A stretch of 64,000 nucleotides of DNA, taken from the NCBI RefSeq assembly GCF_023370075.1, contig NZ_CP097154.1:214807-278806 (forward strand), in the 5' to 3' direction. Below, one piece after another: positions 17,598 through 28,986 of the stretch. Below the pieces are notes generated by a model. That model searched no databases and was not told the origin of the DNA. It saw nothing but the letters and a program-made list of their open reading frames with translations. Made by a program: the position numbers and the translations under genes. Every line of letters begins with the position of its first letter. Positions within the stretch are counted from its first letter, which is position 1. Source of the DNA: Deinococcus sp. QL22. Its GTDB lineage: Bacteria; Deinococcota; Deinococci; Deinococcales; Deinococcaceae.

Positions 17598-18827
17598 TCA
17601 GCCCTCCTCTGCCCCGAACGCCAGATACAGTCGCGCCAGCAGTTGCGGGTCGCTCAGGCGGCTGCCCAGCACTTCTTCGGCGCGGCGTAGGCGGTAGCGC
17701 AGCGTATTGACATGCAAATTCTGCCGCGCCGCCAACAAGGAAAGTGACCCCGTGTGCGTCAGGTAGGCCCGCAAGGTAGCTTCTATTCGCCCGTCGTCGT
17801 CCAAGACGGCAAGGCGGGCCTGAATCTGGGCCTTCAGCGTCGTTAGTGCGCCCCCTGACAACAGGGCATACAGGACGTCCATCTCGTGAAAGAGGGTCAG
17901 GCCGCGTGCATCACGGGTGGCGGCGAGAGCCTGCCGCGCCTCGTGCGATGCAGTACGGGCCGCGCCTGCTCCCACATGCCGCCCGCTGATGCCGAGGCGT
18001 ACATCCTGCGCGGTAGAGGCAGTCAGGGCGGCGTGTAGGCCAACCGACTCCCGCTCCAGCTCGTGCGTGGGCCACAGCCAGACAGCGCGGGTGTCCTGCA
18101 CGGTGCAGTAGACGACTCCGGCCCGCTCGAAACCTGATTCTGGCCCCGGCGTGCGCTCGAAAAAGTAGCCCTCGCCCACTGCCGCCAGCACGTCCAGCGC
18201 AGCGGCGCGGGCCGTGCGTGCCCTCAAACCGGGTGCAGGTTCGCTGGAAAAAGCGGCCACAGCAACGGCGTAGTGTTCAGCGTCCAGCACGGCATTCTCG
18301 GAAGCATTGCCCGACAACAATCCCTCCAGGGTGCGCTCACCTACCCGCCGGCGGGCCGCACCCGCCGCCGCCGATTGCAGCCGCGCCAGGAGAGCGTATT
18401 CAGCCGCAATGGGCAACAGGGGCTGCCAGTCTGCGGGCACATGGAGCAGGAGTGCGCCCACATGCCGCCCGCCATGCATCAGCCGCAGCGAGAGGGGCTG
18501 ACCCTGCGGTGTACCAGATGAGGCCACCACATCCCCCCAACTGGCCCGGATTTCGGCACGGCCCCCGGTCAGTCGCGCCAACAGCACAGTCAATTCCTGT
18601 TCTGGGCGGGCATGCAACATGGCCCCCCGCAGGGTGGAGAGCAAGGTCGGCAGGCCGGGTGACGCCAATGCTTCCCGCGCCAACAGGCCCAACACCGCTT
18701 CTTGCACCTGCGCCGCCGCGTGATCTGGCAGCAGGGCAGCGGCTTCTTCGGGCGTGCCAAACGTCTTCTTTGCCCCCTTGCCCTTGGGCAGATTCAGGAC
18801 GGCACGCAACTGGGCAAGCGTTGGCAT
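17598..18827 (-). CDS. PucR/CdaR-family transcriptional regulator
   Basis: A 409-residue regulator with a C-terminal PucR helix-turn-helix (L-A-A-R-Q-N-L-H-V-N-T-L-R-Y-R-L-R-R-A near residue 375), a GGDEF-related middle region and an N-terminal sensing region. It is divergent from hpaG across about 135 bases, so it probably controls the hydroxyphenylacetate operon and its own gene. ATG 18827 was chosen over earlier in-frame starts because a -10 box TAGAAT ends 7 bases before it, giving a leaderless message; the ATG at 18836 overlaps that -10 box. Confidence 0.85.
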   Translation of the reverse strand: MPTLAQLRAVLNLPKGKGAKKTFGTPEEAAALLPDHAAAQVQEAVLGLLAREALASPGLPTLLSTLRGAMLHARPEQELTVLLARLTGGRAEIRASWGDVVASSGTPQGQPLSLRLMHGGRHVGALLLHVPADWQPLLPIAAEYALLARLQSAAAGAARRRVGERTLEGLLSGNASENAVLDAEHYAVAVAAFSSEPAPGLRARTARAAALDVLAAVGEGYFFERTPGPESGFERAGVVYCTVQDTRAVWLWPTHELERESVGLHAALTASTAQDVRLGISGRHVGAGAARTASHEARQALAATRDARGLTLFHEMDVLYALLSGGALTTLKAQIQARLAVLDDDGRIEATLRAYLTHTGSLSLLAARQNLHVNTLRYRLRRAEEVLGSRLSDPQLLARLYLAFGAEEG

Positions 18828-18834
18828 TTGTCGC

Positions 18835-18865
18835 ATTCTACAAATCAGATCAGGAGAATCCACAA
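18835..18865 (-). promoter_or_regulatory. Leaderless promoter of the PucR gene
   Basis: On the minus strand TTGTGG (18865-18860), a 19-bp spacer and TAGAAT (18840-18835) are followed by 7 bases and ATG 18827. The message would begin at or next to the start codon, as is common in Deinococcus. Confidence 0.55.
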
Positions 18866-18963
18866 TCTGTCCAACAAAAGGGAGAGCCTCGGGCTTATGC
18901 TGAACGAATCAACAACCCAGCTTTGACAACTACACTCCCCCCTTCCCCGAAGGAGTTTAAACC

Positions 18964-19764
18964 GTGAAATATGCCAGATTTATTGCTGGAGGCCGCCAGT
19001 TAAAAGGCCACCTGCACGACGGAAAGCTTATTGATGCCGCTGGGGTAGCCCACGACCCTGCCGCCATACAGTTTCAGCTGCCCGTAGACCCGCCCAAAGT
19101 GATTGCCTTGGCGCTGAATTACAACGACCACGCGGGCGAATTGGGCCTGACGCAACCCAGCGAACCGGCCCTGTTCTGGAAACCCAACACCACCCTGTTG
19201 CCCCACGGCGGAACGGTGATTTACCCGCGTGGCGCAGAGTTTATGCACTATGAAGTGGAACTGGGCGTGATTATTGGCCGAGATGCCCGCCGCGTGAAGG
19301 CCAAAGACGCGATGGATTACGTGGGCGGCTACACCATCGGAAATGATCTGGTGGTGCGCGATTACGTGACCAACACGTTTCGTCCCCCCATGCGCGGCAA
19401 AGGCTGGGATACGTTTGGCCCACTGGGGCCGTATTACGTGACCGCCGATGAAGTGGCCGACCCGCACAATCTGACGTTGACGGCACATGTGAACGGCGAG
19501 TTGCGGCAACAGGGCAGCACCCGCGACATGATCTTTTCTATTCCCGAACTGATCGAGCATATTTCGCGCTTTATGACCCTACAAGAAAACGACGTGATTC
19601 TGACGGGCACGCCCAAAGGCATCAGCCATGTGCGGCCCGGCGACGTGATGACGCTGGAAGTGGAAGGGCTGGGCGTGCTGCAAAACGGGATCGAGGAAGA
19701 GGATGAGGGCGCGGAGCCGATTAAAGGCAAGGAGAGCAAAGAAGGCGAGTGGGACGGGCGGTGA
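18964..19764 (+). CDS. hpaG: Fumarylacetoacetate-hydrolase-family isomerase/decarboxylase of homoprotocatechuate pathway
   Basis: HpaG-like enzyme (266 residues) expected to decarboxylate and isomerise the ring-cleavage product to 2-hydroxyhepta-2,4-dienedioate. The FAH-family core is complete: A-L-N-Y-N-D-H near residue 50, F-M-H-Y-E-V-E-L-G-V-I-I (metal-binding E-x-E), G-Y-T-I-G-N-D, K-G-W-D-T-F-G-P and D-V-I-L-T-G-T-P-K-G. The start is GTG 18964, with AAGGAG 8 bases upstream. It is the first gene of the hpa operon. TACACT at 18931-18936 may be its -10 box, but no good -35 is present, which would fit activator-dependent transcription. Confidence 0.9.
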   Translation: MKYARFIAGGRQLKGHLHDGKLIDAAGVAHDPAAIQFQLPVDPPKVIALALNYNDHAGELGLTQPSEPALFWKPNTTLLPHGGTVIYPRGAEFMHYEVELGVIIGRDARRVKAKDAMDYVGGYTIGNDLVVRDYVTNTFRPPMRGKGWDTFGPLGPYYVTADEVADPHNLTLTAHVNGELRQQGSTRDMIFSIPELIEHISRFMTLQENDVILTGTPKGISHVRPGDVMTLEVEGLGVLQNGIEEEDEGAEPIKGKESKEGEWDGR

Positions 19765-19820
19765 AGGGCGGTAACTGGGTAGTGGTCAGTGGTCAGTGGA
19801 CAAAGCGCAAAGGCAGAAGC

Positions 19821-20582
19821 TTGGGCCGATTTCTGGCACTGGACGCCGCTTTAGCTTGCGCTGCCTGCACCACCTTCGCCGCCGCGCAAGCCGCTTACCG
19901 CATGGATTCTTACGTGACGCTGAACGGGAAGACGCAGCGCGCCTTTGCCTGGTGCGACGCGCCGGACCGCGTGCTGGCGCTGACCAAGCCAGCCAAAGCG
20001 CCTTCTACGCCGCAGCCTGTGACGCTGGTTCGACTGTTGAAGAACAAGCCGACCAAGATTCAAACAGAACCTTATTTGTTGGGGCCGGGAGACGCTGGGG
20101 CAGGCAATCTCTATGTCAGCTTGCAACCGCTCAGGAAAACCAATATCAGGCAGAATGACTGGTTTGTGCATAGCAGCAACGTAGAAAATGTAAATGACCC
20201 TGCTTACCGCATGACGCATATCGGTTGGATCAATACCCCTATTGATACCGCTCAGTGCCGCTACGTGCCAGACGCCGCGTTTATGGGCGTAACTGCCAAA
20301 CGCACCATCATCATTTGGGAAAATGGCAGCAAGATCACCTATGCCACACGTAACTTTGACGGTACGCCGGGGGTCTCTCTGAGTGGCGGCACGAGGGCGC
20401 AAAACGACATTGGGCCGGAATACACCTTCAACACAGCCGGATATACCTATCTGCTTAAATTTCATCCTCACGCCGCGTTTGTGCAGGTCAAGCAGGGGGC
20501 GCAGGTGCTGCAAACTGAACCCTTTTTAGCCTATTCCATCAGCACGCCACTCTCTAACCCGGCGCAGCAGGAGCAACCATGA
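19821..20582 (+). CDS. Secreted protein of unknown function inside the hpa operon
   Basis: I recognise no family. The protein begins with a signal-peptide-like stretch (L-G-R-F-L-A-L-D-A-A-L-A, then T-F-A-A-A-Q-A-A-Y) and continues with about 230 residues rich in beta-type segments and Thr/Asn, so it is probably exported. TTG 19821 is preferred because AAAGG lies 6-7 bases upstream and it gives a normal signal peptide; the frame is open back to 19749, overlapping hpaG. Its stop overlaps hpaE by 4 bases (ATGA), which ties it to the pathway. A secreted or cell-surface role in substrate capture is only a guess. Confidence 0.65.
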   Translation: MGRFLALDAALACAACTTFAAAQAAYRMDSYVTLNGKTQRAFAWCDAPDRVLALTKPAKAPSTPQPVTLVRLLKNKPTKIQTEPYLLGPGDAGAGNLYVSLQPLRKTNIRQNDWFVHSSNVENVNDPAYRMTHIGWINTPIDTAQCRYVPDAAFMGVTAKRTIIIWENGSKITYATRNFDGTPGVSLSGGTRAQNDIGPEYTFNTAGYTYLLKFHPHAAFVQVKQGAQVLQTEPFLAYSISTPLSNPAQQEQP

Positions 20583-22156
20583 CCCAAACGATGCTTCCCC
20601 AAACCACGCACCCCAACCTAGAAAAGGCGGCGGCCCTTGCCGCCAAGCTTCAGCCCCTGCGCCATCTGATCGGCGGACAGTGGGCCGAATCGGACGGTGG
20701 CGAACGCTTCGACTCGGTGAACCCGCATGACGGCAGCGTGCTAACCAGCGCCCCCAGCGGCACGGCGGAAGACATTGACCGATCCGCCCGCGCTGCCCAC
20801 GACGCCTTTCAGATCTGGCGCAACGTGAGCGGAGCCGAGCGCCGCCGCCTGCTGCACCGAATTGCCGACGCCATCGAGGCCCGCGCCGACGAAATCGCGC
20901 TGCTGGAGAGCCTCGACACCGGGCAGGCCATACGCTTTATGAAATCGGCGGCCACACGTGGGGCCGAGAACTTCCGGTTTTTTGCAGACCGCGCCCCCAG
21001 CGCAGGCGACGGCCAGAGCCTTCCTGCGCCCGGCTTCATCAACTACACGCTGCGCCAGCCGATTGGCCCGGTCGGCGTGATTACGCCGTGGAATACGCCG
21101 TTCATGCTGAGCACCTGGAAAATTGCCCCCGCGCTGGCGGCGGGCTGCACGGTGGTTCACAAGCCCGCCGAATGGAGTCCGGTGACGGCAACGCTGCTGG
21201 CCGAGATCATGCAGGGCGTGTTCGAGGAAGCAGGCCTGCCCAGCGGGATCGTGAATCTGGTGCACGGCTATGGCGAGAGCGCGGGCAAGGCGCTGACCGA
21301 ACACCCGCTGATTCAGGCGGTGGCGTTCGTGGGCGAAACCACCACGGGCAGCCACATCATGCGGCAGGGGGCCGACACCCTCAAGCGCGTTCACTTCGAG
21401 CTGGGCGGCAAAAATCCGGTGGTGGTCTTCGATGATGCCGACCTGGACAAGGCTCTGGACGCCGTGGTTTTCATGATCTACAGCCTGAACGGGGAACGCT
21501 GCACCAGCTCCAGCCGGGTGCTGATCCAGAGCGGAATTTACGACGAATTCACCGCCCGGATTGCCGAACGCGCCCGCAATTTGCGCGTGGGCCACCCGCT
21601 CGACCCCGCCACCGAGGTTGGGCCGCTCGTTCACCCCCGGCATACCGGCAAAGTAACTTCTTACTTTGAGTTGGCACGCGAGGAAGGCGCAACGATTGCC
21701 GCAGGCGGGGAAGCACAAGGTGGGAACTACGTGTCTCCGACACTGTTTATCGGGGCGCGGGCCGATATGCGGATTGCTCAAGAAGAAATCTTTGGCCCGG
21801 TGCTGACAGCCATTCCTTTTGCCGATGAAACTGAAGCCTTAGCCATTGCCAACGGCGTGCGTTACGGCCTCGCCGCCTACCTATGGACGAACGATATTAC
21901 GCGTGCCCACCGCTTTGCCCAGAACGTGGAAGCGGGCATGGTGTGGGTCAACTCCGAAAATGTGCGGCACCTGCCCACGCCCTTTGGCGGCGTGAAAAAC
22001 AGCGGCATCGGGCGCGACGGCGGCGACCATTCCTTCGAGTTCTATATGGAAACCAAGAACATCGCCATCTCGCTGGGTACGCACAAAACGGCGCGGCTAG
22101 GGGTGGGGGAAGAGCAGCCCACGCGGGACGGAATAGACCGGAAGTTGGCGGAATAA
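20579..22156 (+). CDS. hpaE: 5-carboxymethyl-2-hydroxymuconate semialdehyde dehydrogenase
   Basis: NAD-dependent aldehyde dehydrogenase (525 residues) that oxidises the semialdehyde formed by ring cleavage of homoprotocatechuate. Catalytic landmarks: W171-N172-T-P-F oxyanion site, F-E274-L-G-G-K general base, and G-E-R-C308-T-S nucleophile, with P-F-G-G-V-K-N-S-G-I-G-R near the C-terminus. Strong resemblance to HpaE and its place between hpaG and hpaB support the assignment. Its ATG overlaps the preceding stop by 4 bases. Confidence 0.93.
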   Translation: MTQTMLPQTTHPNLEKAAALAAKLQPLRHLIGGQWAESDGGERFDSVNPHDGSVLTSAPSGTAEDIDRSARAAHDAFQIWRNVSGAERRRLLHRIADAIEARADEIALLESLDTGQAIRFMKSAATRGAENFRFFADRAPSAGDGQSLPAPGFINYTLRQPIGPVGVITPWNTPFMLSTWKIAPALAAGCTVVHKPAEWSPVTATLLAEIMQGVFEEAGLPSGIVNLVHGYGESAGKALTEHPLIQAVAFVGETTTGSHIMRQGADTLKRVHFELGGKNPVVVFDDADLDKALDAVVFMIYSLNGERCTSSSRVLIQSGIYDEFTARIAERARNLRVGHPLDPATEVGPLVHPRHTGKVTSYFELAREEGATIAAGGEAQGGNYVSPTLFIGARADMRIAQEEIFGPVLTAIPFADETEALAIANGVRYGLAAYLWTNDITRAHRFAQNVEAGMVWVNSENVRHLPTPFGGVKNSGIGRDGGDHSFEFYMETKNIAISLGTHKTARLGVGEEQPTRDGIDRKLAE

Positions 22157-22248
22157 AGCACGGTCATGGTTGTCATTAACCGACAGATCGACTCTGGCAT
22201 CCCCACACCACACAGAGCATTTGCCTCAGCTCAAAGGAGCGTCCACAC

Positions 22249-24706
<2,458 letters not shown>

Positions 24707-24718
24707 GGTGTGGATGGA

Positions 24719-25558
24719 ATGACCGGGCCTCAGCGAGCTATCCCAGACGATCAACTGTCTGCCCTCGCCGCCGAGTTAGAGGGGGCCGAGGCCACAGGCG
24801 TCAGCCTCTCCCCCTTCTCCGAGCGCTTTGAGGGAATGACCATTGCCGATGCTTACGCCGTGCAGCGGGCGTGGGTGGCACACAAAGTCAGTACCGGGCG
24901 GCGCATTTTGGGCCACAAAATCGGCCTGACTTCGCGGGCCATGCAGATGGCTTCTCAGATCAACGAGCCAGACTACGGAGCGCTGCTGGACGATATGTTC
25001 TTCGAGCCGAACGGGGACATTCCGCTGTCCCGGTTTGTGGCTCCCAAGGTGGAAGTGGAACTGGCGTTCATCCTCAAATCTGATCTGCGTGGCCCGGGCG
25101 TGACCCTGCTGGACGTACTGCGGGCCACCGAATACGTGACGCCCGCCGCAGAGATCATCGACGCCCGCATCGAGCGAATCAGCCGCGCTACAGGCAAGCC
25201 CCGGCGCGTGCTGGACACCATCAGCGACAACGCTGCCAACGCCGGAATTATTCTGGGCGGGCGGGCGGTGCGCCCCGACGATATAGATTTGCGCTGGGCT
25301 GCGGCCTTGTGCATCCGCAACGGAGTGATTGAGGAAACTGGTGTGGCGGCGGGCGTGCTGGGCCATCCGGCGGCAGGAATCGCGTGGCTGGCAAACCGCC
25401 TGGCCCCGCACGGCGAAGGCCTCAAGGCTGGCGAAGTCGTGCTGGCCGGGTCGTTCACGCGTCCGGTAGATATTGGGGCTGGCGACGTATTCACCTTCGA
25501 TTATGGGCCACTCGGCACTTTTTCCTGCCGATTCGCGGGGGGAGCACGTGGACAGTAA
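24719..25558 (+). CDS. hpaH: 2-oxohept-4-ene-1,7-dioate hydratase
   Basis: HpaH hydrates the dienoic acid to 4-hydroxy-2-oxoheptanedioate. The 279-residue protein belongs to the FAH-related hydratase family (G-H-K-I-G-L-T-S near residue 65, [14 protein letters not shown] metal site, P-A-A-E-I-I-D-A-R). ATG 24719 has a GGATGGA element just upstream; GTG 24710 is also in frame. Its 3' end overlaps hpaI. Confidence 0.92.
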   Translation: MTGPQRAIPDDQLSALAAELEGAEATGVSLSPFSERFEGMTIADAYAVQRAWVAHKVSTGRRILGHKIGLTSRAMQMASQINEPDYGALLDDMFFEPNGDIPLSRFVAPKVEVELAFILKSDLRGPGVTLLDVLRATEYVTPAAEIIDARIERISRATGKPRRVLDTISDNAANAGIILGGRAVRPDDIDLRWAAALCIRNGVIEETGVAAGVLGHPAAGIAWLANRLAPHGEGLKAGEVVLAGSFTRPVDIGAGDVFTFDYGPLGTFSCRFAGGARGQ

Positions 25559-26345
25559 GAACGCTTTTGTAAATAACACTTTGGCGAACAACACTTTTAA
25601 GACCCGGTTGAAATCTGGCGAACAATTGTTCGGTTTCTGGCTGGCTCTGGCAAATTCCTACAGCGCCGAAATCTGCGCGGGCGCGGGCTTCGATTGGCTG
25701 CTGATTGACGGCGAACACGCCCCCAACGACCTACGCTCCACACTGGCACAGCTTCAGGCTGTTGCGCCCTCTCCATCGACTGCCCTGGTGCGGCCTCCCG
25801 TGGGCGACTCCGTGCTGATCAAGCAATTGCTGGATATTGGCGCACGCAACCTCATTATTCCAATGGTAGAAACGGCGGAACAGGCCCGCTTCTTGGTGTC
25901 TGCCACCCGGTATCCGCCGCTAGGTATCCGTGGTGTGGGCAGCGCCTTAGCCCGTGCCAGCGCCTTTTCCCGCAATGCGGAGTATCTGAAGCAAGCCGAC
26001 GAAGGCATCTGCCTGATCGTACAGGTGGAATCGGCGGCAGCGCTGGCAGAATTGGAAAACATCGCGGCTGTAGACGGGGTGGACGGCGTATTCATCGGCC
26101 CGGCTGACCTTGCCGCCAGCATGGGCCACCTGGGCAACCCCAATCATGCCGACGTGCAGGGCGCTATTCAGGCCGCCGCCGCCCGACTCAAAGCGGCAGG
26201 CAAGCCCGCTGGGATTCTCGCCACCGATGAAACAGTGGCCCGCACCTACCTGAGTTGGGGCTACAGTTTTGTGGCTGTCGGGGTAGACGTCATGCTGTTG
26301 GCCCGCTCTAGCACGCAACTTGCCGCCAAGTTCAGGCCGGGTTAA
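25548..26345 (+). CDS. hpaI: 4-hydroxy-2-oxoheptanedioate aldolase
   Basis: Class II metal-dependent aldolase of the HpcH/HpaI family (265 residues) that splits the last intermediate to pyruvate and succinate semialdehyde. It has [15 protein letters not shown] (metal Glu), [12 protein letters not shown] (metal Asp) and [12 protein letters not shown] 25548 was chosen because GGGGGGAG lies just upstream, giving an 11-base overlap with hpaH; the frame is open further upstream. It is the last gene of the operon, and the parS-like palindrome follows 4 bases later. Confidence 0.92.
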   Translation: MDSKNAFVNNTLANNTFKTRLKSGEQLFGFWLALANSYSAEICAGAGFDWLLIDGEHAPNDLRSTLAQLQAVAPSPSTALVRPPVGDSVLIKQLLDIGARNLIIPMVETAEQARFLVSATRYPPLGIRGVGSALARASAFSRNAEYLKQADEGICLIVQVESAAALAELENIAAVDGVDGVFIGPADLAASMGHLGNPNHADVQGAIQAAAARLKAAGKPAGILATDETVARTYLSWGYSFVAVGVDVMLLARSSTQLAAKFRPG

Positions 26346-26349
26346 GGAT

Positions 26350-26369
26350 TGCTCGTCACGTGACGAGCA
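26350..26369. repeat. parS-like 20-bp palindrome, copy 1
   Basis: Perfect palindrome TGCTCGTCACGTGACGAGCA. The centre TCACGTGA equals the core of the canonical parS site. This copy has no flanking A or T tracts, so it is a poor intrinsic terminator. It lies about 0.8 kb from parB, between hpaI and the HAD-like gene. Identical cores occur at 27159-27178 and 58786-58805. Confidence 0.75.
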
Positions 26370-26403
26370 GATTCATGCAGCGTGCTTGCCCTAGCATGGT
26401 CGC

Positions 26404-27138
26404 ATGATTTACGCCTTCCTGAACCCGGTGGACACCCTGACTGCCGCGCCCACCTCCGATGGGTTTCCTGCTGACGCTTTCGTCACCGATGAATTTGACC
26501 GCCGCATGTCGGGCCTCTCGCGCCTGCTGCACGAGGCCACGCTGGTTCCGGTGACAGGTCTGGATGAGGAAGAACTGCTGAACGTACCCGCCGCGTTTTT
26601 TTCCTGGCAGGTGCTGCGGCACGGCGCAGTCGTCATTAATCCAGATGGAGAGGAAGACCCGGCGTGGCGGCGGCTGACCGTAGAAACGCTGACCCAGCGG
26701 GCCGACGCCCTGAGTCTGGCGTTTCAGGCAGCGCAGCACATCGGGCAATTGGGACAACTGGGCACCGAGGCCGAGTTGATTGAGCGGGGTGGCCGCCCGC
26801 TGCTGGTGCGCGTGTCCCATCCGCACGACCTGGATTACGCGCTGGATGCGGCGGCCCTCACCTGGGAAACGTGGCTGGAAGAAGGCCCATTCCGGGGCGA
26901 CCTGCGCCTCATGCGGGATGGCGACCTGCTGACCATGCTGCCCAAAGAGATCAACCCTGAGAGCGCTGTGAATTACGTGCTGTCTCAGTTGGAAGGCGAA
27001 GTGGAATTAACGATTGGCGTGAGTGCGAGCCAGAACGACGCCGCCTTTCTGTCCCTGTGCGACTTTGCCATGATTCCGGGCAGCGGGCCTCTGCTGAGGC
27101 TTTCTGCGGCAACGGAGTTTGAATTGGAGTCGGACTAA
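26404..27138 (+). CDS. HAD-like protein with degenerate catalytic motif
   Basis: The 244-residue protein has features of the HAD phosphatase fold: a first strand M-I-Y-A-F-L-N-P-V-D-T-L where active enzymes have F-x-D-x-D-G-T-L, and a C-terminal T-I-G-V-S-A-S-Q-N-D-A-A-F-L that resembles motif IV (G-D-S-x-x-D-x-x-M/L). The nucleophile Asp seems replaced by Asn7, so it may be inactive and act as a binding protein. The distant match is to mannosyl-3-phosphoglycerate phosphatase-like members. It stands alone between two parS-like palindromes and next to parB; whether it serves the partition locus is unknown. Confidence 0.6.
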   Translation: MIYAFLNPVDTLTAAPTSDGFPADAFVTDEFDRRMSGLSRLLHEATLVPVTGLDEEELLNVPAAFFSWQVLRHGAVVINPDGEEDPAWRRLTVETLTQRADALSLAFQAAQHIGQLGQLGTEAELIERGGRPLLVRVSHPHDLDYALDAAALTWETWLEEGPFRGDLRLMRDGDLLTMLPKEINPESAVNYVLSQLEGEVELTIGVSASQNDAAFLSLCDFAMIPGSGPLLRLSAATEFELESD

Positions 27139-27150
27139 ATTCGCCAGGCA

Positions 27151-27179
27151 AAAAAAGTTGCTCGTCACGTGACGAGCAA
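27151..27179. repeat. parS-like palindrome, copy 2, just past parB
   Basis: TTGCTCGTCACG...CAA palindrome (22 bp, 27158-27179) 15 bases beyond the parB stop. Seven A residues on its left give a T-tract on the minus strand, so it can also act as the terminator of parAB. It lies between convergent genes. Confidence 0.75.
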
Positions 27180-27193
27180 ACGGAAGATTTGAA

Positions 27194-28081
27194 TTATTCG
27201 CCGTCTAGTAAAGCTTGCACCTGCCCCAGCAACCGCTCTATTTTTTTGCGGCGGGCAGGGTCAAGGCTGTCTAGCGCCCGCTTGTGGCTGAGGCGGCGGG
27301 CCACTGCTTGCCAGTTTTCGCCGGGGACAGCGGCGGGTGCGACCTGTACGCGGAGTTCCTGAACAGTGGCTCCTGCTTCAGCAGATTGCAATAATTTGGC
27401 GCGTGCGTCAGCATCAGCGACGCGGCCCACAATCAACGCCTTGCGGTAATCCAGTCCCGCACGCACGGCGGCCTGCACATTATCTGGCAGATTTAACACA
27501 GCGGCGCGGTTGCGAATAAAAGAGCGCCACGACTCTCGGCCCAGTGCACCAAAGGTGGTGTCCAGACGGGCCACCGCTTCCGGGTCAGCTTCCGGCGCAC
27601 GGTCGAGCGCGAACATCCGGGCCACCGCCTCGGCTTCTGGCACGTTCAACGCGGCGGCGGCCACCTGCAACCTCGCCCGCACTTCCTCGATCACGTTCAG
27701 ATTCTCGCGTTGCAGGTTTTCCACAGCGGCGGCCAGACGCGCCTGCGAATCATCCAAATCCCGGATCAGCACCGGAACCTCGGCAAGTCCAGCCAACCCA
27801 GCCGCACGCCAGCGCCGTTCTCCGGCCACGATTTCGTAGCGGCCCCCGGCCAGTGGACGCACCAACAGCGGTTGCAAGACGCCCTGTTCGCGGATACTGC
27901 GGGCCAAGTCTTCCAGAGCATCGGGCGCAAAATGCACGCGGGGTTGAAAAGTTCCAGCCTGCAAAACCGACACGGGCAAGGTAGTCGAAGCAGGCTGAGA
28001 CAATGCTTCTACTCCAGACACCAGCCCACTCAGGCGCGAGCCGACCACTGGACGCACTGCTGGCCGACTTTTGGTGCTCAT
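27194..28081 (-). CDS. parB: ParB-family centromere-binding protein
   Basis: ParB (295 residues) binds parS and loads a partition complex. The nuclease-like N-domain carries G-E-R-R-W-R (87-92), the CTP-binding signature, and E-N-L-Q-R-E-N-L-N (121-129). The helix-turn-helix region beyond residue 135 departs from the chromosomal Spo0J type (no clear T-Q-E-E-V-A motif), consistent with a replicon-specific site. The end is basic (K-R-A-L-D-S, R-R-K-K-I-E-R). ATG 28081 overlaps the parA stop by 4 bases. Confidence 0.9.
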   Translation of the reverse strand: MSTKSRPAVRPVVGSRLSGLVSGVEALSQPASTTLPVSVLQAGTFQPRVHFAPDALEDLARSIREQGVLQPLLVRPLAGGRYEIVAGERRWRAAGLAGLAEVPVLIRDLDDSQARLAAAVENLQRENLNVIEEVRARLQVAAAALNVPEAEAVARMFALDRAPEADPEAVARLDTTFGALGRESWRSFIRNRAAVLNLPDNVQAAVRAGLDYRKALIVGRVADADARAKLLQSAEAGATVQELRVQVAPAAVPGENWQAVARRLSHKRALDSLDPARRKKIERLLGQVQALLDGE

Positions 28082-28869
28082 CGCTGAACTCCAGCAGAGT
28101 CGCTTTCGGTCAGGTGGAATGGCAATCCAATCACCTGTGCGATTTCGGCGGTCACGCGTAATACATCGGCGTGAACAGGGGAACCGGGCGCGTATATGCC
28201 AACGGGCTGGCCTGCGCTGGCACTGTCGTTCCACACAGCTCCCCGGTCTGGAATGGGGCTGGCGAGCGGCTTCAGAATGCCTTGCAGAGCGGCATAGGCC
28301 TCGCGGTCATGGGAACGGCGGGCGTCGTAGAGGGTGGGCACATACAGGCCTACGGTTAGGTCAGGGCGCAACTTGCGGTAGGTCGCCATCGCCTCGCTCA
28401 ATCCGGCCAGCGCGTTCATCCCTTTCTGGCGCGTGGGCACGGGCACGATCAGGTGATCGGCGGCCAGCGCGGCCAGAATGGACAGTTGGCCTAGGCTGGG
28501 CGGAGAGTCGATCAGCACCACATCGTACTGGTCTGAAACCTGCGCCAATGCTCCCCGGAGGTGCAGATGAGCGCCCACCACGCCCATCATCTGCCCTTCT
28601 GCCAGTGCCAAGGACACATCACTGGGAATGAGATGAAGACCATGCACAGGCACAGGCACGGGTAAAGGATCGCCCCGCGTGGCCATGTCGTAGGCAGTCT
28701 GTTCGCGGCGGACACCCTCCACACCCAACCAATCGGTCAAGTTGGCCTGAGGGTCGAGGTCGATCAGGAGAACCCGCAGCCCCGAGTGCGCGAGTGTGTG
28801 GCCCACATCCCGCGTCAGGCTGGTTTTCATCACCCCACCCGCATGATTAAAGAGCGTTAGTGTTTGCAT
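28078..28869 (-). CDS. parA: ParA-family partition ATPase with unusual Walker A
   Basis: ParA (263 residues) is the ATPase that drives segregation of ParB-bound DNA. Its P-loop reads H-A10-G-G-V-M-K15-T-S, so the catalytic Lys15 is kept, but the signature first lysine of the deviant Walker A (K-G-G-x-x-K) is Ala10. Walker A' D-L-D-P-Q-A (37-42) and Walker B V-L-I-D121-S-P-P-S are intact. Gene order parA-parB with an ATGA overlap is standard. There is no rep or dnaA gene nearby, so the replicon identity is open. Confidence 0.92.
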   Translation of the reverse strand: MQTLTLFNHAGGVMKTSLTRDVGHTLAHSGLRVLLIDLDPQANLTDWLGVEGVRREQTAYDMATRGDPLPVPVPVHGLHLIPSDVSLALAEGQMMGVVGAHLHLRGALAQVSDQYDVVLIDSPPSLGQLSILAALAADHLIVPVPTRQKGMNALAGLSEAMATYRKLRPDLTVGLYVPTLYDARRSHDREAYAALQGILKPLASPIPDRGAVWNDSASAGQPVGIYAPGSPVHADVLRVTAEIAQVIGLPFHLTESDSAGVQR

Positions 28870-28920
28870 CTGTGCCTAGAGTAGCGCGAGTCGGGCAGGG
28901 GGAAATTCAGGCATCACCAG

Positions 28921-28950
28921 AAGGCGGCCCCTGCACAAGCGGGCCGCCTT
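28921..28950 (-). terminator. Hairpin after glf
   Basis: A perfect 10-bp stem (AAGGCGGCCC with GGGCCGCCTT) and 10-base loop, 37 bases past the glf stop and 52 bases upstream of the parA start. On the minus strand it is followed by CTGG and not by a T run, so it is a good structure but a weak intrinsic terminator. Confidence 0.6.
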
Positions 28951-28986
28951 CCAACTGCTCTCTATATTCAGCTTTTTGGAGTTGAA

